DNA of 64,000 nucleotides from Branchipolynoe longqiensis (taxonomy: Eukaryota > Annelida > Polychaeta > Phyllodocida > Polynoidae). The notes beneath the pieces were generated by a model, which had not been told where the DNA came from, searched no databases, and worked only from the letters and a program-made list of their open reading frames with translations. The stretch is taken from the NCBI GenBank assembly GCA_030323885.1, contig CM059186.1, positions 171,229,230 through 171,293,229 of the forward strand, given 5' to 3'. This document shows, piece after piece, positions 21,977 through 32,977 of the stretch (positions within the stretch are counted from its first letter, which is position 1; every line of letters starts with the position of its first letter). The translations under genes and the position numbers were made by a program.

Positions 21977-22235
21977 GTCTAGTCAAAGCAATGACTCCCA
22001 AAATTGATACTTGTCGCTGTCTAGCCTGGCACTCGGCATTAATAGGGTAGGACAAGGACTGGTTAGCTCAGTGTCAGGATAATGTGACTGTGGGATATCG
22101 GGTCATGGTGCCACTGGCCTGGTCTCCTGGTGGGGAAGCACTATAAAGTTACCATGAGTGTCCACTGTCACAAGATGATGCCCGTCCTGATATGACCTTG
22201 GATGTAGCTAGGATGTAAAACAAGAAAAACAAGCA
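21977..22235 (+). mobile_element. SINE1 copy lacking its head
   Basis: Begins AGTCAAAGCAATGACTCCC, full body, tail GATGTAAAACAAGAAAAAC. Forms an inverted pair with 21800-21976. Confidence 0.9.
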
Positions 22236-22339
22236 AACGTCATAAGACACTGTGGCTTTTACCCTGTTATGCTCAGGCAACCCGTAACTTCAGAAAATCT
22301 AATCCCGTTCCTTCTATTCCTGTGCAGCCACCTGAAGTG

Positions 22340-23625
22340 GGTCTTGAACCCCACACACATCCACCCCCACCACCAACACCACCACCACCACCACCACCAC
22401 CACCAGAACAACACACAACCACCACCTCCACCACCACCAGAACAACATACCACCATACACCACCACCACCTCCACCACCATCACCCAGCACCACCACAAC
22501 CACCAGAACAACACACCACCACCACCACCAGAACATCACACCAGCACACCACCATCACCACCCACCACCACCACATCCACCACCACCACCACCCACCACC
22601 ACCATCACCCAGCACCACCACAACCACCAGAACAACACACCAGCACACCACCATCACCACCCACCACCACCATCACCCAGCACCACCACAACCACCAGAA
22701 CAACACACCACCACCACCACCAGAACAACACACCAGCACACCACCATCACCACCCACCACCACCATCACCCAGCACCACCACAACCACCAGAACAACAAA
22801 CCACCACCACCATCACATCACACCAGCACACCACCATCACCACCCACCACCACCATCACCCAGCACCACAACCACCCAGCAGCAGCACCACCACCACCAG
22901 CACCACCAGAACAGCACACACCACCACCACCACCACCTCCACCCACCACACCACCACCCACCACCACCAGAACAACACACCAGAACACCACCATCACCAC
23001 CCACCACCACCACAACAGCAGCAGCACCACCCACCACCAGAACAGCACACCATCAACCACACCACCACCCCACACACCACACCACCACCCACACCAGAAC
23101 AACACACGAGCACACCACCACCATAACCACCATCACCACCACCACCACCCACCATCACCAGAACAACACACCAGCACACCACCACCATCACCATCATCAC
23201 CATCACCACCCACCACCACCAGAACAACACACCAGCACACCACCATCACCATCACCACCTACCCCCTCCACCACCACCCGCCACACCACCACCTCCACCA
23301 GAACACACCAGCACACACCTCGATCACCACCTCCACCAACAACTCCACGACCACCCATCACCAACACCCACCACCACCAACTCCACCACCACCACCCAAC
23401 ACGACCAGAACAACACACCATCACCACTACCTACCACCCACCATCACCACCACCACCCACCTCCACCACCACTACCCACCACCGCCAGAACAACACACCA
23501 GCACACCACACCAGCACACCACCATCACCACCACCACCTACCACCACCACCACCACCATCACAGCACACCAGCACACACCATCACCATTACCACCACCCC
23601 TACACCTACCACCAGTACCCTGTGC
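22340..23625. repeat. 1.3-kb CCA-rich minisatellite
   Basis: ACCACC-rich with a higher-order word CAGAACAACACACCAGCAC. H/T/P-rich open frames of 285 and 439 codons on + and G/V/W-rich frames on - come from the CCA period. Not genes. Confidence 0.95.
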
Positions 23626-23765
23626 TGAGAGTAGGTGGTAAATCACTTCTCAGATTGGCAGTGCAATAAACCAGGGAAGACCCTGGATTGAAGCTGATTT
23701 ACGATGTGTCATCATTTTTGTCCTTGGGAGGATTAGCCATCCATCACACTATCACTGTGTGCTAG

Positions 23766-24065
23766 TCTTGGTAGAACATGGGATTCGCACCCACGGGTTC
23801 GAACCCTGTTCCAATAAAACCAATGACTTACAAAATTGATACTTGTCACCTCCTAGACAGGTGCTCAGCGTTATTAGGTTAGGGCAAGGACTGGTTGGTT
23901 CAGTGTCAGGATAATGTGACTGAGTGGGATATCAGGTCATGGTGCCAGTGGCCTGGTCTCCCAGTGGTGCAGAACTATAAAGTCACCATGAGTGTGCACT
24001 GTCACACGGTGCCCATCCTGATATGTCCATAGATGTTTCCAGGGCGTAAGACACCCAAAAACCAA
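23766..24065 (+). mobile_element. SINE1a copy, head truncated
   Basis: B box GGGTTCGAACCCTGTTCC, body, degraded tail CGTAAGACACCCAAAAACC. Confidence 0.9.
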
Positions 24066-24310
24066 TCAACTGTGCGCTGGTGAACTGGTAGCGACTTTGT
24101 GGGCAATGGCGGAAGTGAGTTTAATGCGCATGCACCCTGATCAAGACTTGGCACACTAAGACTGGGATGCTGCAGTTGGGGTGTGTAATGAGGATGGGGA
24201 GATGAGAGCGGAAATGGAATCAGTGAGTGATGAGCATTTTACGCCATGCCACCAATGAAAGCTATATTCACTGCCAGCGCCAGAGATGGAGTCCATCCCC
24301 CACTGTTATT
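24066..24310. other. unassigned sequence
   Basis: Nothing recognised. Confidence 0.5.
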
Positions 24311-24640
24311 AACTGGACGCGGTGGCGGAATCAGTAAGACAGCAGGCTTCCTGTGTGGAAGGTCGGGAGTTTGAACGTCGGTCGAGTCAAACCAATGACT
24401 TTAGAAAATTTATACTTGTCGCTACCTAGCACTCGGCATTAATAGGATAGGGCAAGGACTGGTTTGCTCAGTATCAGGGTGATGTGACTGAGTGGTATAT
24501 CGGGTCATGGTGCCAGCAGCCTGGTTTTTCCAGTGGAGAAGCACTATAAAGTCACCATGATTGGCCACTGACACAAGTCAGTACCCGTCCTGATAAAACC
24601 TTAGATGTTGCCATGATGTAAAATCCCAATAAACAAAGCA
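24311..24640 (+). mobile_element. SINE1b copy
   Basis: Head b (GCGGTGGCGGAATCAGTAAG), body, tail GATGTAAAATCCCAATAAAC. Confidence 0.92.
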
Positions 24641-24816
24641 AAAGATTTATTATTTTAAATAATTGTTTTTATCACATTTGAGAGATTGTACTTTTTTTGT
24701 GTCATGGGACATCCAGCAAGTAATATTTGATTTGGTAAATTACATTTTCCTTGAATAGTATTGGAAGGTGATAAATTTATGTTAAAGGAATTGTTCACCT
24801 TATATGGGTGTCAAAA

Positions 24817-25077
24817 GTTTGTTGGGATCTTACTTCCTAGCAACATCTAAAGTCATACAGGATGGGTACTGCTTGAGATAGTGTGCACTCATGGCGATTT
24901 TATTACGATGCTTCAGTGAAAGCCAGGTCTGCTGCCACCATGACCTAATATCCCACTCAGTCACATTATCCTTGACACTGAGCTAACCGGTCCTTTCCCT
25001 ATCCTAGTAATGCCGAGTGCCAGGCCAGGTAGTGACACATATCAATTTTGTAAGTCATTGGTTTGACTCGGCTGGGG
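24817..25077 (-). mobile_element. SINE1 copy, minus strand, head truncated
   Basis: Inverted tail and body ending TTTGACTCGGCTGGGG. The next copy follows in the same orientation. Confidence 0.88.
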
Positions 25078-25345
25078 TTGATTGTTGGAGTTTTATGTCC
25101 TGGCAACATCTAATATCATATCATGATGAGTACCGACTTGTGACAGTGCACACTCATGGTGACTTTATAGTGCTGCTCCACTGGGAAATCAGGCTGCCAG
25201 CACCATGACCCGATATCCCATTCATTGACATTATCCTGACATTGAGCCAACCAGTCATTGCCCTATCCAATTTATGCCGAGCGCCAAGCTAGGAAGTGAC
25301 AAGTATCAATTTTGTAACTCATTGCTCGGCTGGGGTCCTAACCAT
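25078..25345 (-). mobile_element. SINE1 copy, minus strand, tandem with previous
   Basis: Tail GATTGTTGGAGTTTTATGTC, inverted body ending GCTCGGCTGGGG. The GCTGGGG ends of both copies suggest one inserted at the head of the other. Confidence 0.88.
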
Positions 25346-25510
25346 CCAGACGGGTGTAAAAGCAAAAAGATAAATACACATTTAAAATGTCATAATCAAC
25401 TACACATTGCTGTTATTGTAGGAAATTCTTAGATTTCTCTTGGTGCTATATTGTTTAAAAGGTAATATAGCCTGTGTTATAATTCAAAATTCAAACTTCA
25501 GCTGGGGTAC

Positions 25511-26024
25511 TAAAGGCCCGGTCACATAACTGTTAGTGGACGTAGTTGAACGTAGTGGAACATAGTTGAACATAGTTGAACGTACCGGCATCCGTACTTG
25601 TCCGTGATGGTAACTTGGTAATAATGTGGGTGAGCCGTGATCTCCGAATTAATTTTTGGACCTGTTCAAAAGAGTGCTACGTTAGAGGCTGAATTTGCAT
25701 CCGTGATGCTAACATACTTTAGCCTACTCTAGCATACTCTAGTGTGCTCTAGCATACTCTAGCATACTTGGACAAAACCCTGGTCACATAGCCGTTAGTG
25801 GACATAGGTGAACATAGTGGAGGCTAACGTAGTTGAATGTACCGGCATCCGTACCATAACGTATTTATCCATACCATAACGTATTTATCCGTACCAAAAC
25901 CTGCCATACCTTAAAGTATTTCAACGTAGTTTAACATACTTACACCACGTTTGACCCACGTTAGCCTCCACTGCTTTCACCTACGTTCAACTACGTCCAC
26001 TAACGGCGATGTGACCAGGGCTAA
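25511..26024. mobile_element. MITE-I element(s), composite
   Basis: The left end TAAAGGCCCGGTCACA and right end TGACCAGGGCTAAAG share an inner arm, GTTAGTGGACGTAGTTGAAC. A third, internal terminus, CCCTGGTCACATAGCCG, lies near 25789, so this is probably one full copy (about 25788-26024) beside a truncated one. The interior is built from repeated GTAGTTGAAC and CATACTCTAG words. Confidence 0.78.
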
Positions 26025-26269
26025 AGGACAAATAATAAATAAAGCAGCATTGTCTGATCAAATATGCTTGACTGTCAGTGGACACTGACACTGAATACAA
26101 TTCAGGTGTTTTTCAATTTACTAACTGCAATGAATGGTCATGCCAACTCGGTGGGCTGCTCATTTCTTGCTGTTACTAATGGTGGTGTTTTGGCGGGAAA
26201 AACAAATGGTTTGAATTCGGTTCACAGCCAAACATGACTCAAGAGCCTCAAGAGCCTCAGGCAAGGATC
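26025..26269. other. unassigned sequence
   Basis: Nothing recognised. Confidence 0.5.
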
Positions 26270-26274
26270 CAAAA

Positions 26275-26502
26275 GTATTTTAGGAGTGGCTGCATTTTGG
26301 TGTCGATTCTTTTCTTTAAAGTAAAGGTGGTAATGAAGAGAGAGAAACAATCTTTTTTAATTTTTTTTTTAATCTCTTTTAATTTGTTCTTTTCTTTTAA
26401 GAAGCAGTGAAAGAGGATATTGAATGCTCTTTCACTGCTTCTTGAATTTATTTCTCTTCAAAATGGCAAAGCCACACAGCGGAAGTCCACTCCTAATACC
26501 CC
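26275..26502. mobile_element. small foldback element with internal hairpin
   Basis: TTTTAGGAGTGG at the left and CCACTCCTAATA at the right are imperfect inverted ends. Inside, AAGAAGCAGTGAAAGAG and CTCTTTCACTGCTTCTT (26399-26443) form a perfect 17-bp stem with an 11-nt loop. Confidence 0.65.
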
Positions 26503-26514
26503 ATTCTCATGTCA

Positions 26515-26826
26515 TCAATCAGTAGAGCGCAGGCTTCTTGTGGGGAAGGTCGGGATTTTGAAAACCCAGTCGAGTCAAGGCAATGACCTACAAAATTAAT
26601 ACTTGTCACTACCTAGCGCGATGCTCCGCATTAGTATGATAGGACAAGGACTGGTTAGCTCAGTGTAACTGAGTGGGAAATTGGGTCATGGTGCTGGTTG
26701 CATGGTCTCCCAGTGGGGCAGCACTATAAACTCGCCATGAGTCTGCACTGTTACAAGTCGTTTCCCATCCTGATATGACCTTACATGTTGCCAGGTTGTA
26801 AAACTCCATCCAACAACAACAACAAA
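26515..26826 (+). mobile_element. SINE1b copy, head truncated
   Basis: Starts ATCAGTAGAGCGCAGGC, then the body and a tail with CCAACAACAACAACAAAC. Confidence 0.9.
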
Positions 26827-26854
26827 CAGTAAACAATGCGAATACACCATACCT

Positions 26855-27008
26855 AGTGTGGGATTCAAAACCAAACTTCTAGTTCTACAATTCTGGGAGC
26901 GAGTGCTTTAACTATTACGCTATTATGCTCCCTGATGCAATCACCCTACCCCAGCCCCCACCTGTGTGTGTGTGCCTCCTTTGCCTGTGAGGTCAGGGCA
27001 GACAGCTA
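26855..27008 (-). mobile_element. SINE3 copy, minus strand
   Basis: Inverted tRNA-like block (TTTAACTATTACGCTATTAT) followed by the conserved leader (CTCCCTGATGCAATCACCC, CTTTGCCTGTGAGGTCAGG). Confidence 0.75.
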
Positions 27009-27317
27009 CATAAGTTATGCTTGTCTCTTACAGACCAGATGGTGCTGGCTTTGTGGCTGATTGGTCTGGTGTCGACTGTCAGTCTGTCTTTCTGTCCTTC
27101 TGTCTGTCTGTGTGTCTGACCGGCTGTGGTCAAACCAGCCGGCGGTAGGCAGGATTAACCGGTGGGCCAGACAAGTGACTGCAGTTGTGTTGTTTGCTGC
27201 CTGTTTGGCCTGTTTGCGAACCGCTTTGCGGTGTTCATTTTGTATGGGGATCGAAGGTGCGTAAACAGATTGACAGGCCTGTTCTTTCTTGTCGTCAGGC
27301 ATCTGTGATCAACTCGC
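27009..27317. other. unassigned sequence with short CTGT microsatellite
   Basis: CTGTCTGTCTGTGTGTCTG run at about 27085-27120; otherwise unclassified. Confidence 0.5.
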
Positions 27318-27614
27318 ATAGAGGGAGTGGAACGTAGCTCAGATGATCGATCATGCTCAGTGGACCCATTTGCAGTTTGAGCTATTTTCCGTTCCAACCA
27401 GTGGTCCACAACTGGTTCATCAAAGGCTGTGGTATGTGCTGTCCTGTCTGGGGAAGTGCATATGAAAGACTCCTTGCTGCTTATTGGAAAGAGTAACCTG
27501 TGGCGGCAGTGGGTTTCCTCCAAAGAAATATATCAGAATGACCATATGTTTGATGTCCAATAGCCGATGATAAAAATCAATGTGCTCTAGAGGCGTCGTT
27601 AAATAAAACAAACT
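27318..27614 (+). mobile_element. SINE2 copy (head degraded)
   Basis: Matches 32577-32890: CCAGTGGTCCACAACTGG, GTGGTATGTGCTGTCCTGTC, TGATGTCCAATAGCCGATG, and the end GTCGTTAAATAAAACAAAC. The tRNA-like head is partly lost. Confidence 0.88.
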
Positions 27615-27760
27615 TTCCTAGCCAGGTGCTCGGCATTATTAGAATAGCACAAGGACTCGTTGGATCAGTGTCACTGAGTGTGCGCTGTCATAAGTCGCTC
27701 CCTATCCTGATATGACCTTAGATGTTGCCAGAATGTAAAACTCCAATACACAACCAACCT
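27615..27760 (+). mobile_element. SINE1 fragment fused to SINE2 tail
   Basis: Starts CCTAGCCAGGTGCTCGGC directly after the SINE2 tail, with a large internal deletion, then GATGTTGCCAGAATGTAAAA. Confidence 0.82.
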
Positions 27761-28063
27761 TTGCGACTAGGGCCTTTCCATTTGTGTGCTCTTATTGCTT
27801 TGTCCCTCGGGAATACTTTTTTTTATTTTTGTGTTATTTCTCTTCTTTTTCTTCTTTTTTTCCCTTTTAGTGGCGGGTGGGTGGAATAATAACATCTGTC
27901 TGGAGCGGACAAGTTGCATGTGGCAGCTTCTCAATATCTAGGGGTTCCATAATGCCGGTGTTAAAATGAAAGTGCTTGTCAAACTGTTTACAAACGGGTC
28001 TGTGATTAAATGAATTACCAACATAATACCAGTCTACCAGCCCCCTTCCATTCCAGTCTATGA
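27761..28063. other. unassigned sequence
   Basis: T-rich tract near 27810-27870; no feature recognised. Confidence 0.5.
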
Positions 28064-28098
28064 CGCCCCCCCCCCCCCCCCCCCACACACACACACTC
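28064..28098. repeat. poly-C and CA run
   Basis: About 19 C followed by CA units. Confidence 0.9.
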
Positions 28099-28107
28099 CC
28101 ATTCCAA

Positions 28108-28437
28108 CCGGGCGCTGTGGGCGAATCGTCAGAACGCAGACTTCCCGTACAGGAGATCAGAAGTTCAATTCCAGGTCGAGTCAAATCGATGACTCACAAA
28201 ATTAATACATGGCGCCTCCTAGCAAGGCACTCGGCATTAATACTAATAGGATATGGCAAGGACTGGTTAGCTTAGTGTCATGATAATGTAACTGAGTGGG
28301 ATATTAGGTCATGGTGCTGGTGGCCTGATTTCCCAATGGAGCAGCAGTATAAAGTCACCATGACTGCGCAGTCACAAATCGGTACCCGTCCTGATATAAC
28401 CTTAGATCTTGCCAGGACGTAAAACTCCAACAACCAA
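28108..28437 (+). mobile_element. SINE1b copy with target-site duplication
   Basis: Head b, body and tail CTCCAACAACCAACC. TCCCATTCC occurs at both flanks (about 28097 and 28445). Confidence 0.9.
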
Positions 28438-28459
28438 CCAACCAATTCCCATTCCGGCC

Positions 28460-28743
28460 TCACTACTGTTACCTTTTGTGGTGTTTTTTTTTTGGGGGGG
28501 GGGGGGTCCATGGTGTTACAATATAAATAAAACAGTCTTCACACCAGGAAAATCAAATCAGCCCTCAGACTTCACACCCTCGACAGCAGTTCAGTGTCAC
28601 ACCAAAGTGACAGTGACAGTGACCCCTCTGTGCCGCGAGTTCCTCGTGTTCGGATTAGGAGAAGTGTCACCAGTGTTGACAGCGTCGACGCTGGTGTCAC
28701 TCTGTCACAAAATGTCCATTAACCCCAGTTACCCCCGTAGCAC
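28460..28743. other. unassigned sequence with T/G homopolymers
   Basis: T9-G14 run at about 28479-28506; no coding region. Confidence 0.5.
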
Positions 28744-29724
28744 GGTCTCAGGTAGATAAAAGATTCACCCCGTACTTGTAGTAGGGGTGAACGACAATGT
28801 AGTCTAAATACGGGTTAAAATTGCTTTAGTATGGAACAGGAAGTGGAATTCCTAGTTAAAGTATCAACTGGCTACGTATATCAGCACAGAGTTGGTGAAA
28901 TAGGAGAGAATGCAAAAAGTTGGTGACGATAGAATGCAGTTGATTTCACTTTTAAAGTTCATATTAAGCTACATGTTTTTTCATATTTTCAACTCAAAAG
29001 CAGAGGCTAAATATAAATATGAAGACGTATATAAAGAATATATTTTGCTTCTTAAATTAAGAATTCATTGGCTCATTTCATTTACCGAGCCTTGCACCAC
29101 TTTTTCTAATGGGTTGCTTTTCAGATGGGATGGCCGAATGAGTTAGAGCGTCCTCTCCCGTGTTGGTAGATCGTGGGGTCGTCAAACCAATGACTTAAAA
29201 GTTGATACTTGTCGCTTCCTAGCCTGGCCCCCAGCATTATTAGGATAGAAGGAGTGGTTGGCTCTGTGTCAGGATAATGTGACTGAGTGGGATATCAGGT
29301 CATGGTGCTTGCAGCCTGGTCTTCCAGTGGGGCAGCACTATAAAGTTGCCATGAGTGCACAATGTCACAAGTTGGTACCCGTCCTGATATGACCTTAGAT
29401 GTTGCTAGGACGTAAAAACAACAACCACAAACAAACAAAACTTGTCACACCTACTGCAAGTATGGGGTGAATCTTTTATCTAGGTCTCAAGACAGGGCTG
29501 CAGAACAACCCATTAGAAAAAGTGTCGAGAGGCTAGGTAAATGAAATCACCACATATTCTCTGTCTACCTCTTTTATTTTTACCCGCTACTTTTGAAGGA
29601 AGAATTGATTTAATGATGTAGATTAATGGACTTTAAGACTCAAATCGAGAGCATTGTAGGGTCGCCGTTTTGTCTTTTTCCATCCTCTCACATTTCACCA
29701 ACTCTGTTCCCATATAGGTAAGCA
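28744..29724. repeat. large imperfect inverted repeat with a SINE in the loop
   Basis: Left arm 28868-29116 pairs with right arm 29503-29724 (e.g. CAGAGTTGGTGAAAT against ATTTCACCAACTCTG, and TTTTTCTAATGGGTTG against CAACCCATTAGAAAAA). A second pair, 28744-28790 and 29441-29489 (GATAAAAGATTCACCCC), crosses the first: one member lies outside and one inside the loop. No coding capacity. Confidence 0.78.
29123..29441 (+). mobile_element. SINE1a copy inside the inverted repeat
   Basis: GGATGGCCGAATGAGTTAG head with a small deletion removing the B box, full body, tail CAACCACAAACAAAC. Confidence 0.92.
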
Positions 29725-30200
29725 CTGCGCACTGGAACCACCCCCCTCCACAGTTAATTCATCCCTATTTGAAGCATTTGTTGCTCAGATTTAGCCATAG
29801 TTGTCATTTCTGCACCCCCCCCCCTTTCTCTCGCTAGGGGGCAGGGGGAATCTTGTATCTACATTCCAGCTCGTCGGATGTGTACCCTTCGACTTCCGGT
29901 CAGGCTTAAAGCGTCCCACTACTCCCCTTATATCGCCCGGCGGGGTCTGTTGCCAAACGGGAATTCCCGGCATTAATCTTGATAAGGAATACATTAGGAG
30001 GGTGTGTCAAGATGGAGGTGATGGACGAGGTGTGGTGTCCTGCAGAATTCACACCTCATACCCCCGGGCTGCCCGTCGCACTAGTGTGAATACTTCATGG
30101 AATGGCTTTGACCTTTCTCTAGTGCGTCTAACGACGGTTAAAAATAGCAGACGACAATGTCGATAGGCCTCAATGTAGTGTCGTTCTTTGCTCATAGGTG
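29725..30200. other. unassigned sequence
   Basis: An open frame of 121 codons on + (29801-30166) shows no domain and begins in a C-rich run. Not called as a gene. Confidence 0.5.
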
Positions 30201-30221
30201 GCGCGTCCGTGTCACCGCATC

Positions 30222-30290
30222 CTCTGTGTGTGTGTGTGTGTGCGTGTGTGCGTGTGTGCGTGAGTGCGTGCGTGCGTGCGTGTGAGTGAG
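30222..30290. repeat. (GT/GTGC)n microsatellite
   Basis: GTGTGTG and GTGCGTGC units. Confidence 0.9.
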
Positions 30291-30382
30291 GATTGACTCC
30301 TGATATATATCATGAAACCATCGCGCCGCCCCCCCCCCCCCCCCACACACACACATCAAATAAAAGCTGCTGCTTTTCAAAT

Positions 30383-30545
30383 GTGGTGTTCTCTGTAGCA
30401 GAGTGGTTAGAGTGTCTGACTTTTTTCTAGGTCGGACTCCTAATCTGAAGGTCGGTGGTTCGATTCCCCGTGCCCCCACCTCTGCCAATTTGGATTTCCA
30501 CCGCTGTGTATAACTTACAGCGACATCAAAGGCCAGTTGCTCTCA
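30383..30545 (+). mobile_element. SINE4 copy (tRNA-like)
   Basis: A-box-like GTAGCAGAGTGGTTAGAG and B-box GGTGGTTCGATTCCCCG with a long intervening arm, followed by non-tRNA sequence with ACAGCGACATCAAAGGCC. Fragment of the same family at 16678. The missing acceptor pairing argues against a functional tRNA. Confidence 0.7.
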
Positions 30546-31010
30546 TACAATGTCTATGTGGTGTGGGAGGTTAAAAATCCCTTGGGTCGGTAAAAGTGTA
30601 GACTCAGGCTTTCTATCGACAAACTGTTTAATGGTGAAAACAAGTCTATTCAGACTTATCCATGATAGGCAGTATAAATCTTCAAAAAATAAGCTTGGGG
30701 GTTTTCTGGCTGTGCTTTTGCTTTGGCGGAAGATGGGGGGGAAAAGAGGCGACAAATGGAGGACCCTTGGAAATAGGCGCCTTCAGACTTAATATGTGCC
30801 AGTTACCGGGACTGGAGCTGAGGCGTGGTGTGTGTACACAACTGGAAGTGGAGCTGTTAAACGAAGCTCGGTTAAGCCGAGTTTATGTATAATACATACA
30901 TAAACAATGAACAAAAAAGTAGGAATGTAAAAAAAAAAACCAACTTTTTGAGGGTTTGATTCCAATGTCTGTCTCATTTTTTGCATTAGCGTTTACAGGG
31001 TTTTATACCT
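30546..31010. other. unassigned sequence
   Basis: Nothing recognised. Confidence 0.5.
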
Positions 31011-31011
31011 G

Positions 31012-31286
31012 AACTCTTCATATATTCACGGTCTCTGACTATATTCAGAGACCGTGTATATATATACATTCTCTGATATATTCTGAACTCGTGCATGGTC
31101 CCATTTCAATATAGTGCCACCATCTGATATAATCCATCTGTACCATTATGAGGTAAACCATATCGGTGGCACTATCTAATGGCGGAGTTAACAACTCATG
31201 ATTACGTTTCTCAAAATGGATGCCACTCTGTCGAAGTGACCAAAGTTAGTAAAAACCATCGACATTAATATGAAATGTGTACGGTA
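31012..31286 (+). repeat. interspersed repeat P, copy 1
   Basis: Inverted copy at 57146-57426. Shared words include CTCGTGCATGGTCCCATTTC, ATCCATCTGTACCATTATG, GGCACTATCTAATGGCGG and TTAATATGAAATGTGTACGG. Near its start CGGTCTCTGA and TCAGAGACCG form a perfect 10-bp hairpin. Class unknown. Confidence 0.82.
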
Positions 31287-31643
31287 GGTGAAAAAAACAT
31301 GCTGTTAACAACCCGTACATGGCGAAGCACCAGTGGAGTATGATGATGCGCATTGGCAGTGCCGTTTAACAAAAGAGTAGTGGTCAGAACGATCCTAATA
31401 CTTAACCACCGTTCGGTGTTATAGGAAAATAGCATATAAGGATGAATTATATGTTATTTATATGATGTGTAAACATGCATTATGCTATATAATGTGCGCG
31501 TGTGTGATCTGTGTGTAACTGGGCCCGACGCCTGGACCGTGTGATAGAGGGTCATTCAGGTCTAATGGATCCCGGGGCAGGCTGGCAATGCAGCACCGCC
31601 ATCTTGTTTCAGGTCTGATTGGGGAGGGCACGCCCACCGTTCT
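31287..31643. other. unassigned sequence
   Basis: Nothing recognised. Confidence 0.5.
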
Positions 31644-31655
31644 ACTAACAGTTAA

Positions 31656-31950
31656 ACCAGACGGGATTACCAAATGAGTTGAGCGTCCGTCTCCTGTTTT
31701 GGGAGATCGGGGGATCCGAATCCATAGGCTTTTGGGTTCGAGCCCTGGTTGAACCAAACCAATGGCTTTAAAATTGATACTTGTCGCTTCCTAGCCAGGC
31801 ACTCAGCCTTATTAGGATAGGGTAATGAGTGGTTGGTTCAAGGGTCAGGATAATGTGACTGAGTGGGTTATCAGGTCAAGGTGCTGGTGGCCTGGTCTCC
31901 CAGTGCCTGTCCTGATATGGCCTTAGGTGTTGCTAGGACGTAAAACAAAA
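31656..31950 (+). mobile_element. SINE1a copy with internal deletion and target-site duplication
   Basis: CTAACAGTTAA at 31645-31655 and 31951-31961 flanks the copy. The body lacks the GCAGCACTATAAAG segment (junction at CCCAGTGCCTGTCC). Confidence 0.93.
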
Positions 31951-32055
31951 CTAACAGTTAATCACAATCGGTCTTTACCAAAACCATGTATGAAGAGAAC
32001 AGTAATTCAGCTTCCTTTGCTGTTATCTTAGTTATAAAGAGGTACATAACCCAAT

Positions 32056-32225
32056 ATACAGGATGACCGAATAAGTTGAGCGCCCACTTCCTGTGTGACA
32101 TATTGTACGATTTGAACCCCGGTGGAGTCCAACCAATGACTTTTAAATTTATACTTGTCGCCGCCTGGCCTGGTACTCGGCACTACTGGTATAGGAAAAG
32201 GTACAGTGGCATGAGGAAAAACCAA
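32056..32225 (+). mobile_element. SINE1a variant with alternative 3' module, truncated
   Basis: Head a-like (GGATGACCGAATAAGTTGAG), start of the SINE1 body, then GAAAAGGTACAGTGGCATG instead of the usual 3' half. Compare 32978. Confidence 0.75.
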
Positions 32226-32576
32226 TAGAACCGTTTAAATATATATTTTTAATATAAATCAATACTGTATACGGGCGATGATGCCATCAAACTTCCACTA
32301 GACCTCCTGGAACCTGGCTAAGCGACACATGGTACTTAGAATGTGGGCAAGACTAATGCGGTCACAATATTGACCTCATTGGTTAATGGCCTCCATGGCT
32401 AATGGCTTTCTCAAAGTATGCATCCAAAGGGATGGGGGATGATAAATTCACTGATCGTTCTTTCTATGCTGTCCCAAGGTTTGATGTTCCCGTTTCTAAG
32501 TTAGAGATATATAGAATCAAATGTAGGGAAGTGTTTTGGTTATGATCAAATACAAGTTTCATCGGACCAGTTATTA
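32226..32576. other. unassigned sequence
   Basis: Nothing recognised. Confidence 0.5.
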
Positions 32577-32890
32577 GGGGAGCGGGGCGTAGCTCAGGCG
32601 GTAGAGTTTCCACCCATGAAGGTGTGGATCATCTGATCGATCCTGCTTAGTGAACACATTTGCAGTTTGCGCTATTTTCCGTTGCAACCAGTGGTCCACA
32701 ACTAGGTTCATCAAAGGCTGTGGTATGTGCTGTCCTGTCTGTGGGAAAGTGCATATAAAAGACCCCTTGCTCCTTATCAGAAAGAGTAGCCTATGTGGCA
32801 GCAGCAGGTTTCCTCCAAAGAAATATGTCAGAATAGCCAATGATAAAAATCAATGTCCTCTAGAGGCGTCGTTAAATAAAACAAACTTTC
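32577..32890 (+). mobile_element. SINE2 copy, near full length
   Basis: tRNA-like head GGGCGTAGCTCAGGCGGTAG (good A box), central domain CCAGTGGTCCACAACTAGG and ATGTGCTGTCCTGTCTGTG, 3' domain GATAAAAATCAATGTCCTC and GTCGTTAAATAAAACAAAC. I recall such 3' domains from molluscan SINEs (Meta or Nin-DC type); the exact class is unverified. Confidence 0.88.
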
Positions 32891-32977
32891 GGACCAATTA
32901 TTAAGGCGCTGGTGTGGATTGGCTTGTGTTTGTGTCCTCCTCCCACCGCTTGTTTCGTTAGAGACTAGCTGCACCAA

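Noticed and set aside
22269..23641. 439- and 285-codon H/T/P-rich open frames
   Set aside because: Produced by a CCA-period minisatellite; the opposite strand is also open; no non-repetitive domain.
27155..27523. 122-codon minus frame
   Set aside because: Largely antisense to the SINE2 copy at 27318-27614.
29801..30166. 121-codon plus frame as a possible gene
   Set aside because: No domain, no splice or start context, adjoining homopolymer; insufficient evidence.
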